NCBI GenBank assembly: GCA_018398765.1
Contig: JAHBMJ010000408.1
Coordinates: 1-48,461, forward strand
Direction: 5' to 3'
Source of the DNA: Chromera velia
Lineage: Eukaryota; Sar; Chromeraceae
Length of the DNA stretch: 48,461 bases
Below the pieces are notes generated by a model. It ran no database searches and was not told the DNA's origin. It saw only the letters and a program-made list of their open reading frames with translations. Positions 1 to 11,900 of the stretch are shown one piece after another. Made by a program: the position numbers and the translations under genes. Position 1 is the stretch's first letter. Every line of letters starts with the position of its first letter.

Positions 1-90
<90 letters not shown>
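1..90. repeat. (GA)n microsatellite at the window edge
   Basis: Almost pure GA dinucleotide repeat with a few substitutions. It lies downstream of the last visible exon of the minus-strand gene, either in an intron or past its end. A second GA run occurs at about 357-384. No coding sequence is evident between 1 and 450. Confidence 0.95.
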
Positions 91-92
<2 letters not shown>

Positions 93-336
93 TCAACCAG
101 ACAAGAAAAGGGTGAAGCAACAATTAGTGAGAGGAGGGGTCACCATCAAGAAAGAGAGAAAATTAGTCGGATTGGCTTTAACCGCTTGGAGAAGGAATCA
201 GAGATCGGGAGGGATGGAAAGAGCACTAAAGAAGAAAGACTGAACGGAACGCATCAGAAGTAGAATGGAGCGGGACGGACCGAAGGGACAAAGAAGGGGG
301 GAGGGAGAATGAAGGGACGGAAGAAGGAGGAAAAGG

Positions 337-388
<52 letters not shown>

Positions 389-450
389 GGAAAAGAGAGA
401 AGAAAGAAGAGAAGGGGTGCCGAATCGGAAAGCTTCCATGGAAGACTGAC

Positions 451-3400
451 TCGCCCGCGAAAGACAAGCTCATCATTTGTGCGTTCTCTCCCTTTGCAGC
501 CGCATCAGACGAGTCAGAGTACCCCAACGACCCAGGCAGATGCTGCAAAGTCATTCTCAACGCTCCATCAAAGTTGGTGAAGAACTCTGTCCACCTCGTG
601 CGGGTCATGAAGGAGCTGAGAGGTCTCTGGAACTTTAGAGGGACTGCTCCATCAAACTTCTCTTTCTTCCCAGGCCTCCCCTCCATCCCTGCGAGTTTCG
701 ACGTATCCCACCAGAAGTCAAGGGTCTCTTTGTTGAACTCTCCAAAGATCTGCACTCACTCACACGCACAGTGACTAGCTCAATCAGGGAGAGAGGGAAG
801 GAAGGAAGGCCCCAATTTAAATTCCAATTGAAGGATACTCATACGCTCACGGGGAGGGGCACTTTCAAAGAAAGCGCACTTGAAACAAACGAAGGGCCTC
901 ATGCCCCTTTTTCTGGAGTGGAAGACAGAAGGGAGGGACACTGAGGAAAAATCGGGAAGGGGGAAGAGCACTAACTCATTGCATGCAGGAAAGGTGTGAT
1001 AGAAATCATGTAAACCAGTTCTTCATTTCCCGTAGGCATACCGGTTGGCTGGCTTCAAATTGCAGAGCAGGGGAGGTGAGGAAGAGGGAGAAGTCGTCTG
1101 TCTCGATCGAGAAGGGCGACATCTCATCAGCCTCAGCAGCAGAGGAAGGGGGGTCTTTTGTACCCGGGACTGCAGATTTGTGTCTGTTGATGACCAGAGA
1201 CGACACCTTCTGTCCTGTAAACGCGTCTCCGACTGCCTTCCACATGACGTCACTTCTGGTCTTTTGAATAATCTTCTCGGTCGGGGGTGTTCCTTTTGCA
1301 TCGAGGTTCCCCGATCTTCGCAAGGATTCGCGTCCTGTTTGTTTCATCGTCACCCATTCTTCTGCATTGGTCTCATTGCTTTTGCGTTGGTATTTGACTC
1401 TATCTTCTTCCAAGCGTCGGTTTTGGAGACGGTCTTTCTTCTGAATTAAGCTAGACCTCGTAGATCGGGGGGTGGAGGTGAGTTCTGATTTTGCTCCTGC
1501 AGGGTCACCTTGACATCCACAGCCTTTCTTTGTCTTTTTGCTTTTGTCAAGGCAGTCTTTCTTCGTTTTGTCCTTGACCTTCTGTGTGTGCTGCTGAGAA
1601 AGCTCGAGGAAAGTCTTGTCTTGAGATGGAGGCCGGACTGTCCTCATTCCATCATGGACAAGACCACTCTTTCTACCCCTTCCATCTTTTGAATAGTCTA
1701 TGACCTTCAAGTGGTCGTCCCTGAACTGTTGTGTTTGGGGTATTTTCACTGAAGTCGGAGAAGCTGGGACGAGCTCTAAGAGAGGTGTGTCGTGCAGGTC
1801 GCTTTTCTTGTGGACGTCAGCACGCCAGTCGTGCACTCTGCGGGTTGTGGGCACAGTGAGCCCTGGGCCGTCTGGGTCTGTGCGTAAGCTGGGGCGCCTT
1901 GGGCGTGATTGGGGTCTAGCGTGCCCGACTTGATGGACTCCCGGGTCGTGTGGTGGCTCTACCTGTATGATTGGGGGAGTGAAGAACACATTCGCAGCTT
2001 CTGCTGGAAGCTCGGCTCTTTTTCTCCTGTCCTTTGCAAGCTCTTCAAATGTCTCAATTTCTGTGGTGTAGTTCTTTCGGGGTGCCTTCTTTCTCGCCAG
2101 TGGCTCTCTCTCCCAGTCAATCCTCTTTCTCCATGTGTCCCTGGAGTGTCCCTCTGTGACGACCTGCTTGTGCCATTGGAACCAATCCATTGTGGCATCA
2201 GGAATGTCGAGGTTGAGCAGCCAGAAGGTCTCAGGCTCCAGGGGCACTCTGAAGTTCTGGAGGTGCAGGTTCTTTACGCTGCACACACACGCAGACACGT
2301 ACAGGCTCGCGGGTGGAGTGTACAAAGGCATATGCAGACATCCAAGTTGGCAGGTGGATTTGTGTGGACGAGCCCTGTTTCTGCCTTCCTTGCTTCATGT
2401 ACTCTTCGAATTCGGCTTTTTCGCATGCCCGTTTCCGGTCTGTTTCTCGGACTGTCGGGCTGTCTGCCTATTCGCTTATGTGTCTGTCTTTTCATTGAAA
2501 CCGATGGTGACTTTGTGGAAAGTGTGGCACAGGGTTGAACAAAACTCTGCAGGACGTAAAGCTTCGTCACGATTTCTTGCCTCCCTCAAATCCATGCACT
2601 GACTAGCAGTCCCAGGACGAATGTCTGAAGTTAGCTTATTGCATGGCTGCATGAGCAGCTGATTCACTCACTTCATTTTTGCGTTTTTGTGATGAATGTC
2701 TGCGGATGCGAATCCCGAGTCTGCAGGTCCGTCAGGCTCCATCTGCAGAATTCAGTCAAAAGAAAGAACAAACAAGTTTCAATTGATCCAAATTTGTTGT
2801 AGCATTGCGGTGTCTGTGTTGGAAAAAGGAGGAAATTTTTGTTGCCGGAAGTAAGAAAAAAAGGAGACCAGACAGAAGGCGAGAGAAACGAAAGAAAAGA
2901 AAAGACAAAGACACGAACAACCACCGATCTATTGCCTGACTGACAAGTCTCGCCTTGTTCTCCCAGTTCCCACAAGGAGAGGGGTTGGGTTCAGAGACCA
3001 ACCACCTCATCCAGGGCCAGGGCATTCTCCAGGTCGCCATGGGGGACCCTTCTATGAGGTCTGCGTACAGATTCGGTCTCTCTGCGAGGGGCCCAGTGGG
3101 AGTGGAGGGCCACTTGGTCGTTTCCACAGAGACGATGACGGCCCCATTGGCGAGGGGGCTCGCTCTGTACGTTCAGCAGAGAAGTCAGGAAAATATACCC
3201 ACAGACTTACACACAAGAGCAGCAAGACACAGACATGCACGCACAAATTACAGAGCGTTGTTGAAAAGAAAGGTATACAATTCGATTGCGAAGGGAGGTT
3301 CACGCGGTACAGCAAGGCCGAAAAGTAAAATCTAGAACCTCTGAATGAGGGCAAGAAGGCCGACATGCTGCACGGAAAGAAGACATCAGCCAAATCACCG

Positions 3401-6400
3401 GATGCCGAACAGGCGCCAACGACAAGAAAGAGAGACCCAGTGACGAATTCTTAGGAACAGAAAAAAAGGAATCAGCAGACCTTTCTCACGCACTTCTGCC
3501 TATGCACACAGACAGACCTGAGAAAGAAATAGTTTGCGCCTGCTCGAAGATCACTGTGTAGAACGTATGTGTTGCTTCCCGGACCCTGCACACATCAGCA
3601 CCGAAGAGGGTGCAGCTCTACTTGCTTGCTCTTTTGAGGCCTCTTGTAGCTTGGACACACAGCACCAGAGTGTCCACAAAAGAGACAGACTTCAGACTAA
3701 AAGGACGAGAAAGACACTCACGCAAAGTCTCACATCTGAAGGAATTTATCATCCTGTCTTCACCGACTGACTTTGAATTGCAGTAACAATTTGTTTTGTC
3801 GAGGTGCCGACTGGAGTGCACCATTGTAGATCTCTGCATCCACTGCCCTGTCTTTGTTGACTTTCTGGTCGATCGCATACATGAACTTCAAATTGTACCG
3901 ACCAGGGACCACAGCATACACCCAGAACCCCACACCCCCTCCCTCATTCTCTCCTAGACGAATTCCATGGGGCATCCCAATGTCCTCCGCAGGCATCCAC
4001 ACGGTTTTCGTGCCCGGATAGAGAAACGTGCCGTCCTGACCGGCTCGCAAGTGCATATTCCGGGTACCAATGTACTGCAGAGGGGATCGAGGACAAAGAG
4101 AAATAGGAAGGCGAAAGAGAATGACCTGTCTAGTAACCTCAAGACAAGAACAAACGCCTTCCGAGCAGATCGTGAGAGCAAGAAGAGAAACTGAGAAGCA
4201 GTGAAGCGACCGGAGAAGCCTTCCGCCTCTCTTTCGGTCCCTGCATGTGCGATCGGATTCCTCTTCACTTCTCTCTCCGTCTTCCTCCTCCTTCCTCTTC
4301 TCTCCCTGAGTCTGTTCCCCACTCCACTCGCTCATTCTTTCACTGACCTGTGTAGAGGACCCTCTTTGGATGCCCTGGAGCTTTGCACTCACGTCCTTGT
4401 GGGGCGGCTTTGTGACTGACAGCTCCGCGCTGAAGTACAGGTTCTTTCCCCTAGTATCATCCATTTTGGGGAACTGCGAATGAAGCACGAGGAATGCATT
4501 TATTTCATGTACTGTATGTGGGGGATTTTGAGAAATTGCAGTTGACGCATTCTATGTTCATGGCTTTGTCAGAGCCGAAAAAGACGTTCACCGGCTTTAC
4601 ACCAATTCAATTCAATATGGTGAGAAGAGGGAAGGAAATGAGACAGAGAAAGCTGGTTCTTCTTTTGCCTTCTCAAATTTTAACAGATACACAAGAAGGC
4701 TTCCCCGCCATCAGAATACTAAGCAAAGATACGTTCCATAAAACTGTGTGCCTTCTACCAATGGCAGGATCGCAAGGTTTCATCCTCCCATCTTTCCTTT
4801 TTGTCCAACAAAATGCAGTTAGCAGCGTTTGCTTGCAGCAATGAAATCATTGCAGATATGTATGCACAATCCTTGTACCTATCTGCTCTTCTCAACCCAC
4901 CAGAGCATCCCTTCTGTCGACCAATGTCTGGGAGTACCCGACTTCCTCCTCTTCCCTCCACAAGTCCCAGTCTTCAGATGGGAGGGTCGACAAGTCATCC
5001 TCGTGTCTCTCCACGCTGTGCTCACGGACCCATGAGGACTCCGGTGGGACTCCGGACTTCGCGGGCTCCTCCTTCTTTCGCCTGTCAATCTCCCTTTTGA
5101 ACCCCTCAACCAAGGCGGGGAAGTTCCCAACGACCTGGGAAGGAAAGGGGGCAGAGGGGAGGAAGGGAAGAAGTCGGGAAGAGAAGACAGACAGGTGATC
5201 GAGATGGGAACTGAAGAGAGGCTCTCGGTCGTCCCATGCATCTGAGATGAATATGAAAAGCCGTTTGGGCCTGGATTTTAGCACTTGGGTTGTGGGAAAA
5301 AGGGGTTTTCTCGTAGTCACATTCAGCATGTTCCCAACACCATGCATGCACGCAGACTTTCTTTGTTTGTTTGTAGCCCTTTCTGTTCTGTTCTGTCTGG
5401 CTGTTTGACATCAATCAAAGAGCTTCAAACATTTCCTTCCTCAAGGCATCAACGTCTCCGTACTTGCTAGACTGCATGACTGAGTTCCATGTGAATGGTT
5501 TCTTTACTGTCCCCCGTCATGCACACATGGAGCTCTGCTTGACCGGCCCTGTGACTGGCTGACTGATTGAATGAATGACTGTGTGACTGACTGACTGAAT
5601 GACTGCGTGACTGACTGACTGGCTGAATGAATGACTGAATGACTGTGTGGCTGACTGAATGAATGACTCTGTGGCTGACTGACTGACTGACTGTGTGACT
5701 GTTTGACTGACTGACTGACTGTGTGACTGTTTGACTGACGTAGCTGCTTGAGTTCGGAATGGTGAGGTATGCATCGATTGGCGCCCCAGGGTATCTCTGT
5801 TGTGCCTTGAGGTGCATTGAGAGAGAAAAGTCGACGTTGTTCTCTCCCAGGGCCTTGGTAGCGTGCTTAGCTGCCATCTCGACTTGGCGCTTCACGTCCC
5901 TGCAAGCATCCCGTCTCATCGTGTCACAAAGACAGAGCTGGAGTGAGAGCATGACGATACTCCGCTGGCAAAACTTGCTACCTCGATATGCATTTCTTCC
6001 CTTTTTTCCTCCTTCCCTCCCTCTTTCTCCGTGTCCATCTATCTATCTATCTATCTATCTATCTGACCTCTCGAAAGCTTCGTCTTCCTCGATGAGTTTG
6101 GAGACCCTGTCGTACTCCTCCTCGTTCAGGGCATCCTCGAAGACATCCTCGTCATCCTCGAAGTCGAGACCGTCTGCTGACTCGAATTCGGCCGTTGTCG
6201 TACTGCAGTCAAGTGATTGATTGCATCAATGATTAGCAGGAGAGGGGAAGGAGAGTGGAAGTTCAAAAGATCAGAAAGCAGAGGCAGAAGGAAGTGATAA
6301 GAGGGAGTAGGTAGGAGAACCAAAAACACGTAAGCCAAGAAGGGCGGGAGGGGGGCAAAGAAAGGGAGGGTGCAACAAAAATGCATGACGCCGGGCACAT

Positions 6401-7995
6401 AGACAGAAAAGGAGGGATGCTGACAAGAAAAGAAAGAAATGTGCATTTGAGATGAACCGCAAAACCAGAGTTGTCAACTCAGGGAGATCCAAGGCACTCA
6501 CCCCGCATCAGTGCCCCCTTCGAATTGTTCCTGTGGATTTGTTTGGAATTGGTCCTTTACTGTTTTCACCATTTGAAGCACATCCTCCACAAACCACCTG
6601 ACAAATTTCTTCACATACGTCTGGGGTTGGAGGTACCATTTCAGCATCTTCACTGCGGTGTCTGGAATGAGAAAGGGTTCTGACTTCAGCACAAGGACGG
6701 GAAACTCCGTCTCCGAATAATCAAACCCCCCATCCTCTGTTCTCTCTACAAATCCCTGTGTGAGAAACCTGAGTGTTACCTGGAAGCAGAGAGGCAAGTG
6801 GAACCAAGCATCGAGTGAGTGCGAAAAAAGTTCGGCCACGTTGAGAGACGTCCCTTTGTGATTGCATGAATCAATTAGGGAGTGTTTGCGTCGGCTTCTC
6901 TTTATACAGGGTGGCTCCGTCTACAAGAAGAGGAACACGCGAGCAGACAGAGAAATGGATAAAGAAAGAAATGAACCACGAAAGTATTTCGCACAGCACA
7001 CCCACAAAAAGAAATTGCCCCCAAAGGAAATGAAACGAACCTTCAAGTTTTCCTGCCGTAGCCGAAGGAGCCATGTGGACCAACTGGCAAGCCACCCCTT
7101 CAGAGAGCTTCCATGGATCGTCAGACCCTCTGCACCAACCGCACACAGGCATGTAGACGGTCATGTGTTAAGAAGGCGTGCAATAGATGTGTAGATGGGA
7201 CAATGAAGATCAGCACGAGGGCCTTCCGAAATAAAGCTGGTGCTACCCGCTGACTTTTTCTGAGGCTTGCACACAGCCCACAACAAAGACCTTCTCCACT
7301 CCCCCTCCATAGCTCTCCCCCTTCATTTCCATCTGCCATCCTCCCCACCCTTCTTGCGGTACCTCCATCTTCCCCTCTTTTTTTCCCAACTCCAACTTGA
7401 CGTTCTGCGCTTATTCGTTCCTCTTTTCCATTTGCCTTTCCTGAATGCAGTCCTCTGCCTTCTGTGCAGTCTGAAGGATCTCTCCACCTGCGTAAACCGC
7501 TACCTGCACGCAGCACGGTCCCGCCAAACTGACCGAAGTTCACCGTCAGCTCTGCAGGCTCTCCGGGATGTTCCCCTGTCATAAACCAGGCCCACTTGTC
7601 TTTGCTGCAGCAAAGGGCATATCAAACACAAACAGAATGTCTTTGACCGACACACAAACTCTCCAAGGCAGAAACCTGATGCCAGAGAAGTCGGCTGACC
7701 TGACACGGCCAAAGAGAAGACGCGCGTCTGCCTTCTCCAGCTGCATGCTTTGGGCACCTAACTGTAGCGTGCCGCCTGCGAGGTTGAGTCGAACTTTGAT
7801 CTCTTTCTTCGTCAGCATGGAGAAGTGACCGTCCAGTTTCTGCTGTCCCATGCATTTTTCCCTATTGCTTTCGTACCACGTGGACTTTCTTTGAGGCGTC
7901 TCCGACTCTTTCACTTCGCCACTTGGCTTTGCGGAGAGGCCAAGAGCCATGCAGATAGGTAAAAGAAGGAGCAGAAACATGTTCAGAGTGTTCAT
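451..7995 (-). CDS. Large secreted or ER-targeted protein of unknown family (14 exons, 3' end not seen)
   Basis: I do not recognise this gene. A splice model that keeps phase across every junction has exons 7995-7700, 7604-7504, 7129-7041, 6779-6502, 6202-6068, 5899-5740, 5134-4901, 4473-4348, 4074-3822, 3162-2945, 2742-2672, 2459-2340, 2278-1042 and 749-451, giving about 1,205 codons before the last visible donor. I chose the ATG at 7995 because it is followed by a typical signal peptide (hydrophobic run FLLLLLPICMALGL). Residues about 255-300 (exon 5) are strongly acidic; residues about 694-1106 (exon 13) begin as ordinary globular sequence and then become a basic, polar tail rich in Lys, Arg, Ser and Thr. 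No transmembrane segment stands out after the signal peptide. No exon could be supported below 451, so the 3' end may lie outside the window. Several introns start with GTCAG. It might be a secretory-pathway or cell-surface protein, but its role is not inferable from sequence alone. Confidence 0.72.
5550..5739 (-). repeat. GTCA-type tandem repeat beginning at a splice donor
   Basis: Read on the minus strand, intron 6 of the large secreted-protein gene opens at 5739 with GTCAGTCAAACAGTC and continues for about 190 bases of GTCA, TTCA and CACA tetramers. The exon before it ends with codons for SSSY in frame, and the next exon resumes in phase at 5134. The tandem repeat thus starts at the donor itself. 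Confidence 0.85.
6033..6067 (-). repeat. (GATA)n microsatellite at a splice donor
   Basis: On the minus strand the donor of intron 5 at 6067 reads GTCAGATAGATAGATA and runs into about eight GATA units. On the plus strand this is the ATCT run ending at 6064. Confidence 0.85.
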
Positions 7996-9038
7996 TATCA
8001 AGAGAAGTACAATCTATTTCATGGGCGTTAGGTTGTCTCGGCACACGGCTGACTCCCTCGACTGCATGTACTGATAAGTCTCTAAGCAGATTGATGCATA
8101 CAAGGACGTCTCCTTGAGGCGGACTGCATCCGTTGCCCTGCGCGTCCTTGACTTCACCTGATGTAAGAGGAACGTCTTTCCAGGAATTGAAGCGTCGGTT
8201 TCTCTTTCCATAAGGCTGTCTGTACAGCAGCTACTGCAGCCACAAACTCTTTTGCGGAACGGTGCTTAATTGCAGTGGAAGCAGGTGCATGCATGCATTT
8301 TGAAAATGAAACATAAAAAAAAATCGCGACTCGAGCACATACATGCAGCTGCCAGCCGCAGCCATATAGCCAGCCAGCTCCGATCCTTAATTGCACCGCA
8401 CCCCGACCCCCTCTACGGTGCAAATCGAGGCCCGGCAGTGGACCGCGGGGCAACCCGAAACATAAATCCTATCCTAATCCTATCATCAATCCACCTAAAT
8501 CCTACAATCCCTGTCAGATTCAGAACAGATGGGACGAACCGGAACCTTTTGACAGACTAGGCTAGATCCGCCCCTCATACACGGGGACGCGGCATGCATA
8601 ACAAAAACCTCAATCAAATCCCTGTCCGAATTTTTACCTGGAAAATAAATTCGGTCTTGTCCTACATATATAGTCCTACACCCTAACACCTTAAAAACAC
8701 ATATGGGTACATATGGGGACACAACATACATAACGATCATCATTTTAAACCCGTTACATACAGACAGGTGGTGTCATGCATCTAAACGCTTTCCCTGGAA
8801 ACCATATACCATATTGGGAAGGCCTCAGGCATGGAAACAATCGATCAGTCAATCACTAAATCAATCAAACAATCAATCAATCATCTTTAAAGTAGAACGT
8901 AAGACTTTGTTATAATAACCATTCGTAACATAATGCTACTACAATATTCACAGCTAACAACTACGCTGACGAATCAATAAACAAAATATATATATACACA
9001 TATATATTAATATAAACCACGTACATATAAAAATATCA
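7996..9038. other. Intergenic region upstream of the secreted-protein gene
   Basis: About 1 kb between the start of the minus-strand gene and the long purine tract. The portion next to the ATG should hold its promoter and 5' UTR, but I see no certain motif. The rest is AT-rich with scattered ATCA and TACATA repeats and contains the retroposon-like tail at 8417-8510. No gene is supported. Confidence 0.6.
8417..8510 (+). repeat. SINE-like 3' tail, copy A
   Basis: A conserved core (GGTGCAA, then GGCAGTGGACCGCGGGG) is followed by CCCGAAACATAAATCCTA and a run of ATCCTA-type units. The same arrangement occurs at 23693-23762, and its tail part at 30245-30322. A shared unique core with a short-unit variable tail is typical of non-LTR retroposon 3' ends. 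The 5' end is not delimited. Confidence 0.5.
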
Positions 9039-9143
9039 TTGAAGAATAAAACATCGAGCGAACAAACAAAAAGGAGAAAGAGAAAGAGAGACAGACTATA
9101 CGGTTTTCCTCTTCTTGCTTTCCTTCTCTTGTCTGAAACACCG

Positions 9144-9151
9144 ACACCGAA

Positions 9152-9190
<39 letters not shown>

Positions 9191-9279
9191 AAGAACGAAC
9201 GAACGAACGAACGAACGAACGACAGAAAGACAGAAAGACAGAAAGACAGAAAGACAGAAAGACAGAAAGAAAGAAAGAC

Positions 9280-9318
<39 letters not shown>

Positions 9319-9473
9319 GAGAAAGAAAAGAAAGAAAGAAAAAAAGAAAAGAAAGAAAAGAAAAGAAAGAAACGAAAGAAAGGAAAAGAAGAAAGAAAGA
9401 AAGAAACAAAGAAAGAAAGAAACAAAGAAACAAAAAAACAAAGAAAGAAAGAAACGAAGAAAGAAAGAAAAAA

Positions 9474-9517
<44 letters not shown>

Positions 9518-9526
9518 AAAGAAAGA

Positions 9527-9565
<39 letters not shown>

Positions 9566-10110
9566 AAAAAGAAACAAACAAAAGAAAGAAACAAAAAGAA
9601 AGAAAGAAAGAAAGAAAGAAAAGAAAGAAAGAAAGAAAAAGAAAGAAAGAAAGGAAGAAAGAAAGAAAAGAAAAAAAAAAAGAAAGAAAGAAAGAAAGAA
9701 AGAAAAGATAGAAAGAAAGAAACAAAGAAAGAAAGAAAGAAAGAAAAAGAACACGAAAAAAAGAAAAAGAACAAGCGAGCAAGGAAGGAAGGAAGGGAAG
9801 GAAGGAAGGAAGGAAGGAAGGAAGGAAAGAAGGAAAGAAGGAAAGAAGGAAAGAAGGAAAGAAGGAAAGAAGGAAAGAAGGAAAGAAGGAAAGAAGGAAG
9901 GAAGGAAGGGAAGGAAGGAAGGAAGGAAGGGAAGGAAGGAAGGAAGGAAGGGAAGGAAGGAAGGAAGGAAGGAAGGGAAGGAAGGAAGGAAGGAAGGAAG
10001 GAAGGAAAGGAAGGAAGGAAGGAAGGAAGGAGGGAAGGAAAGAACGAAAGAAGAGCGGGAAGGAAAGAAAGCAGAGAAAGAAAACAGAGAAAAACAAACA
10101 GAGCAGAAAA
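9144..10110. repeat. Long purine tract of GA, GAAA and GGAA repeats
   Basis: Nearly 1 kb of almost uninterrupted purines on the plus strand: (GA)n, (CGAA)n, (CAGAAAGA)n, then (GAAA)n to about 9770 and (GGAA)n/(GGAAGGAAA)n to about 10050. Long Lys/Arg/Glu or Phe/Leu/Ser open frames across it are artefacts of the repeat. It separates the promoter region of the secreted-protein gene from the 3' side of RPS30. Confidence 0.95.
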
Positions 10111-10581
10111 AAAGACCGTATCTCAAAATGCACGTGTGAGGATCACACACCAGGGAAGAAAACTTGACCCCTCCTTTTATTCCAGGTTCGGTTTGTTTAT
10201 TTTCTGTTCAATCTGAATGCTTGGAGGGTCTTCACACTCTCCTCACGGGCACTGCATTCCACGAGCGCTCAGTGTGTCCCTCCTCGTCTCCTTCAGTTCG
10301 ATGAACTGTCGCGTCAAGCACAGACTCCGTCTGCCTGTCACGCTCGTGAGAAGGGTAAAGCACTCTCTCTCCTTCATGTAGAAATCCTTGCGGATAGAGC
10401 CTTGGAATATTTCCGCCCTCTCCAAATGATTTTCTTTTCTTTCTTAAGGGATCCTGATGGATTCATGAGGGCAGCTGGGCACCGCACCCCTTGTCTTCCC
10501 TTCCTCCCTCTCGGCCCGTGCTCTTCCGTCCCGTCCCTTCACTTCATTGTTCGTTCGAAGCAAGCAGATGGGGGAACGCGT

Positions 10582-10961
10582 TTAGACGTTCTGGGAGTTG
10601 GGTCCCTTCTTCTTGCCGGGTCCGTCAACCTTGTTGACGAAGCGGCGGTTGTACTGGAAGCGCTTCTTCGCACGTCCAGTGGGCCTCTTCTTCTTCTCGG
10701 CCTTCTGAACCTTGGGGGTCTGGTTCTTGACCTTTCCTGCACGCAGAAACCAGGTACAGAGCGACGTGATCAATACAATAAGCCCAGAGGTAGAGCGGAG
10801 GCTATGCCACAAAGATAGGCAGACAGACTGACCCGCACGCGCCAAAGATCCGTGGACTTTTCCTGCAGGGAGAAGGGCAAAGGGGAGGAAGGAAAACAGG
10901 GTTCAGTGAAGGATGACATGATCAAGAAGCGAGCGGGAGCGAGAGAGATGGACTTACCCAT
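10582..10961 (-). CDS. RPS30: Small ribosomal subunit protein eS30
   Basis: Component of the cytosolic 40S subunit. Three exons in phase: 10961-10958 (ATGG only), 10862-10833 and 10736-10582, encoding 62 residues ending in GPNSQNV with TAA. The protein has the eS30 hallmarks: N-terminal [12 protein letters not shown], then TPKV, a Lys cluster, [16 protein letters not shown] and C-terminal GKKKGPN. The length matches mature eS30. There is no ubiquitin-like FUBI domain fused in front, unlike animal genes, because the initiator Met directly precedes the ribosomal part. Exon 1 holds only the Met codon and one base, so it was found by homology to the expected N-terminus. Donors are GTAAGT and GTCAGT. 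The gene is head to head with RPL21. Confidence 0.95.
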
Positions 10962-11333
10962 TGTTGCGACCTTCAATGAGAGAGGGGGCAGGCGTCAGGT
11001 TCAGAGATGGTGAGATCGTTCGGTTTTCGGCTGCAGTCTCCGTGCGTGAACCGATTTCCAGGACACTTACACACCGCGCCGTTCCTGGTGCATGGCCCCG
11101 GAAGGCAATTTTTGAGCCTGCATGGTGCGCTCGGTGCGCCACGAGCGCCTTGACATGCCTTGACAAAAAAAAAAAAATCTCCCGCCCGTGCGAGAGTGGT
11201 GCGCTTCGCGCGCCACCCTGAATATTTCGTGACTTGGTGGAAGGCGTGGGAAAACGAGGGAAACCGCTCGGTCCACCAGGTGCTGGATTGTTTTGTCGTC
11301 TTCCCTCCTGTCGAGCCATACGATTTGCCCAAG
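10962..11333. promoter_or_regulatory. Shared upstream region of two divergent ribosomal protein genes
   Basis: 372 bp between the start codons of RPS30 and RPL21, so it must hold both promoters and both 5' UTRs. It contains GGTGCGC three times (11124-11130, 11133-11139, 11198-11204), a near-palindrome around GTGGTGCGC-TTC-GCGCGCCAC at 11196-11216, and a run of A at about 11165-11177. No TATA box is evident. That these motifs bind regulators is inference. Confidence 0.6.
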
Positions 11334-11900
11334 ATGCCGCACTCGTTTGGATACAGGGCGCGCACCCGCAATAAGTTCCAGAAGGGCTACAAGCAGAAGG
11401 GTCTCCCCTCTGTGGGACGGTACCTCACCGTCTTCAAGAAGGGAGACTATGTCGACATCAAGGTCGACCCTTCTATCCACAAGGGTATGCCCTACCAGTA
11501 CTACCACGGGCGTACCGGCCTTGTCTTCAACGTGACTCAGACCTCGATCGGTGTCGCGGTGAAGAAGGTCGTGGGGAACAGGGAGATCCTCAAGCGCATT
11601 CACGTGCGTTCCGAGCATCTGCGCAAGTCTCGCTGCAACGAGGATTTCATTTCTCGTGTCAGAGAGAACGACGCAAAGAGAGCAGAGGCCAAGAAGAGGG
11701 GCGAGAAGCTGGTTCTCAAGCGTTCCACTGGACAGCCCAAGGGATCGTCAGTCGCTTCGCTTTCCTTTGCCCCGCCGTTTTTGGTTTCCCCCGAATCGTG
11801 TCTTTGAATCTTTGCTTATCCTTTTGCTTGCAGTGAGACCGTTATCCCCAACAAGCCCATCGAGACCTTCGCGCCCATCAAGTTCGTTGAGAACTTCTAA
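11334..11900 (+). CDS. RPL21: Large ribosomal subunit protein eL21
   Basis: Component of the cytosolic 60S subunit. Exons 11334-11746 and 11834-11900 join in frame to 159 residues, the usual eL21 length of about 160. Family features visible are the RARTRNKF start region, KKGDYVDIKVDPSIHKGMPY, YYHGRTGLVFNVT, the VGNREILKRIHVRSEHL segment, the RVRENDAKRAEAKKRGE helix and the C-terminal PIETFAPIKFVENF. The first ATG fitting the family start is at 11334; an upstream open frame is not needed. The single intron begins GTCAGTCGC and ends in TTGCAG. Divergent from RPS30. Confidence 0.96.

Noticed and set aside
1023-1449. Plus-strand and alternative minus-strand frames over exon 13 of the secreted-protein gene
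   Set aside because: They are shadows of the exon whose frame is fixed by phase at both ends.
8954-10150. Open frames of 198-398 codons in all frames over the purine tract
   Set aside because: They are translations of GAAA and GGAA repeats (Lys/Glu/Arg on one strand, Phe/Leu/Ser on the other), with no unique sequence.
10582-10961. Ubiquitin-like fusion in front of eS30
   Set aside because: The exon chain starts with Met directly before the ribosomal sequence; no ubiquitin fold is encoded upstream.
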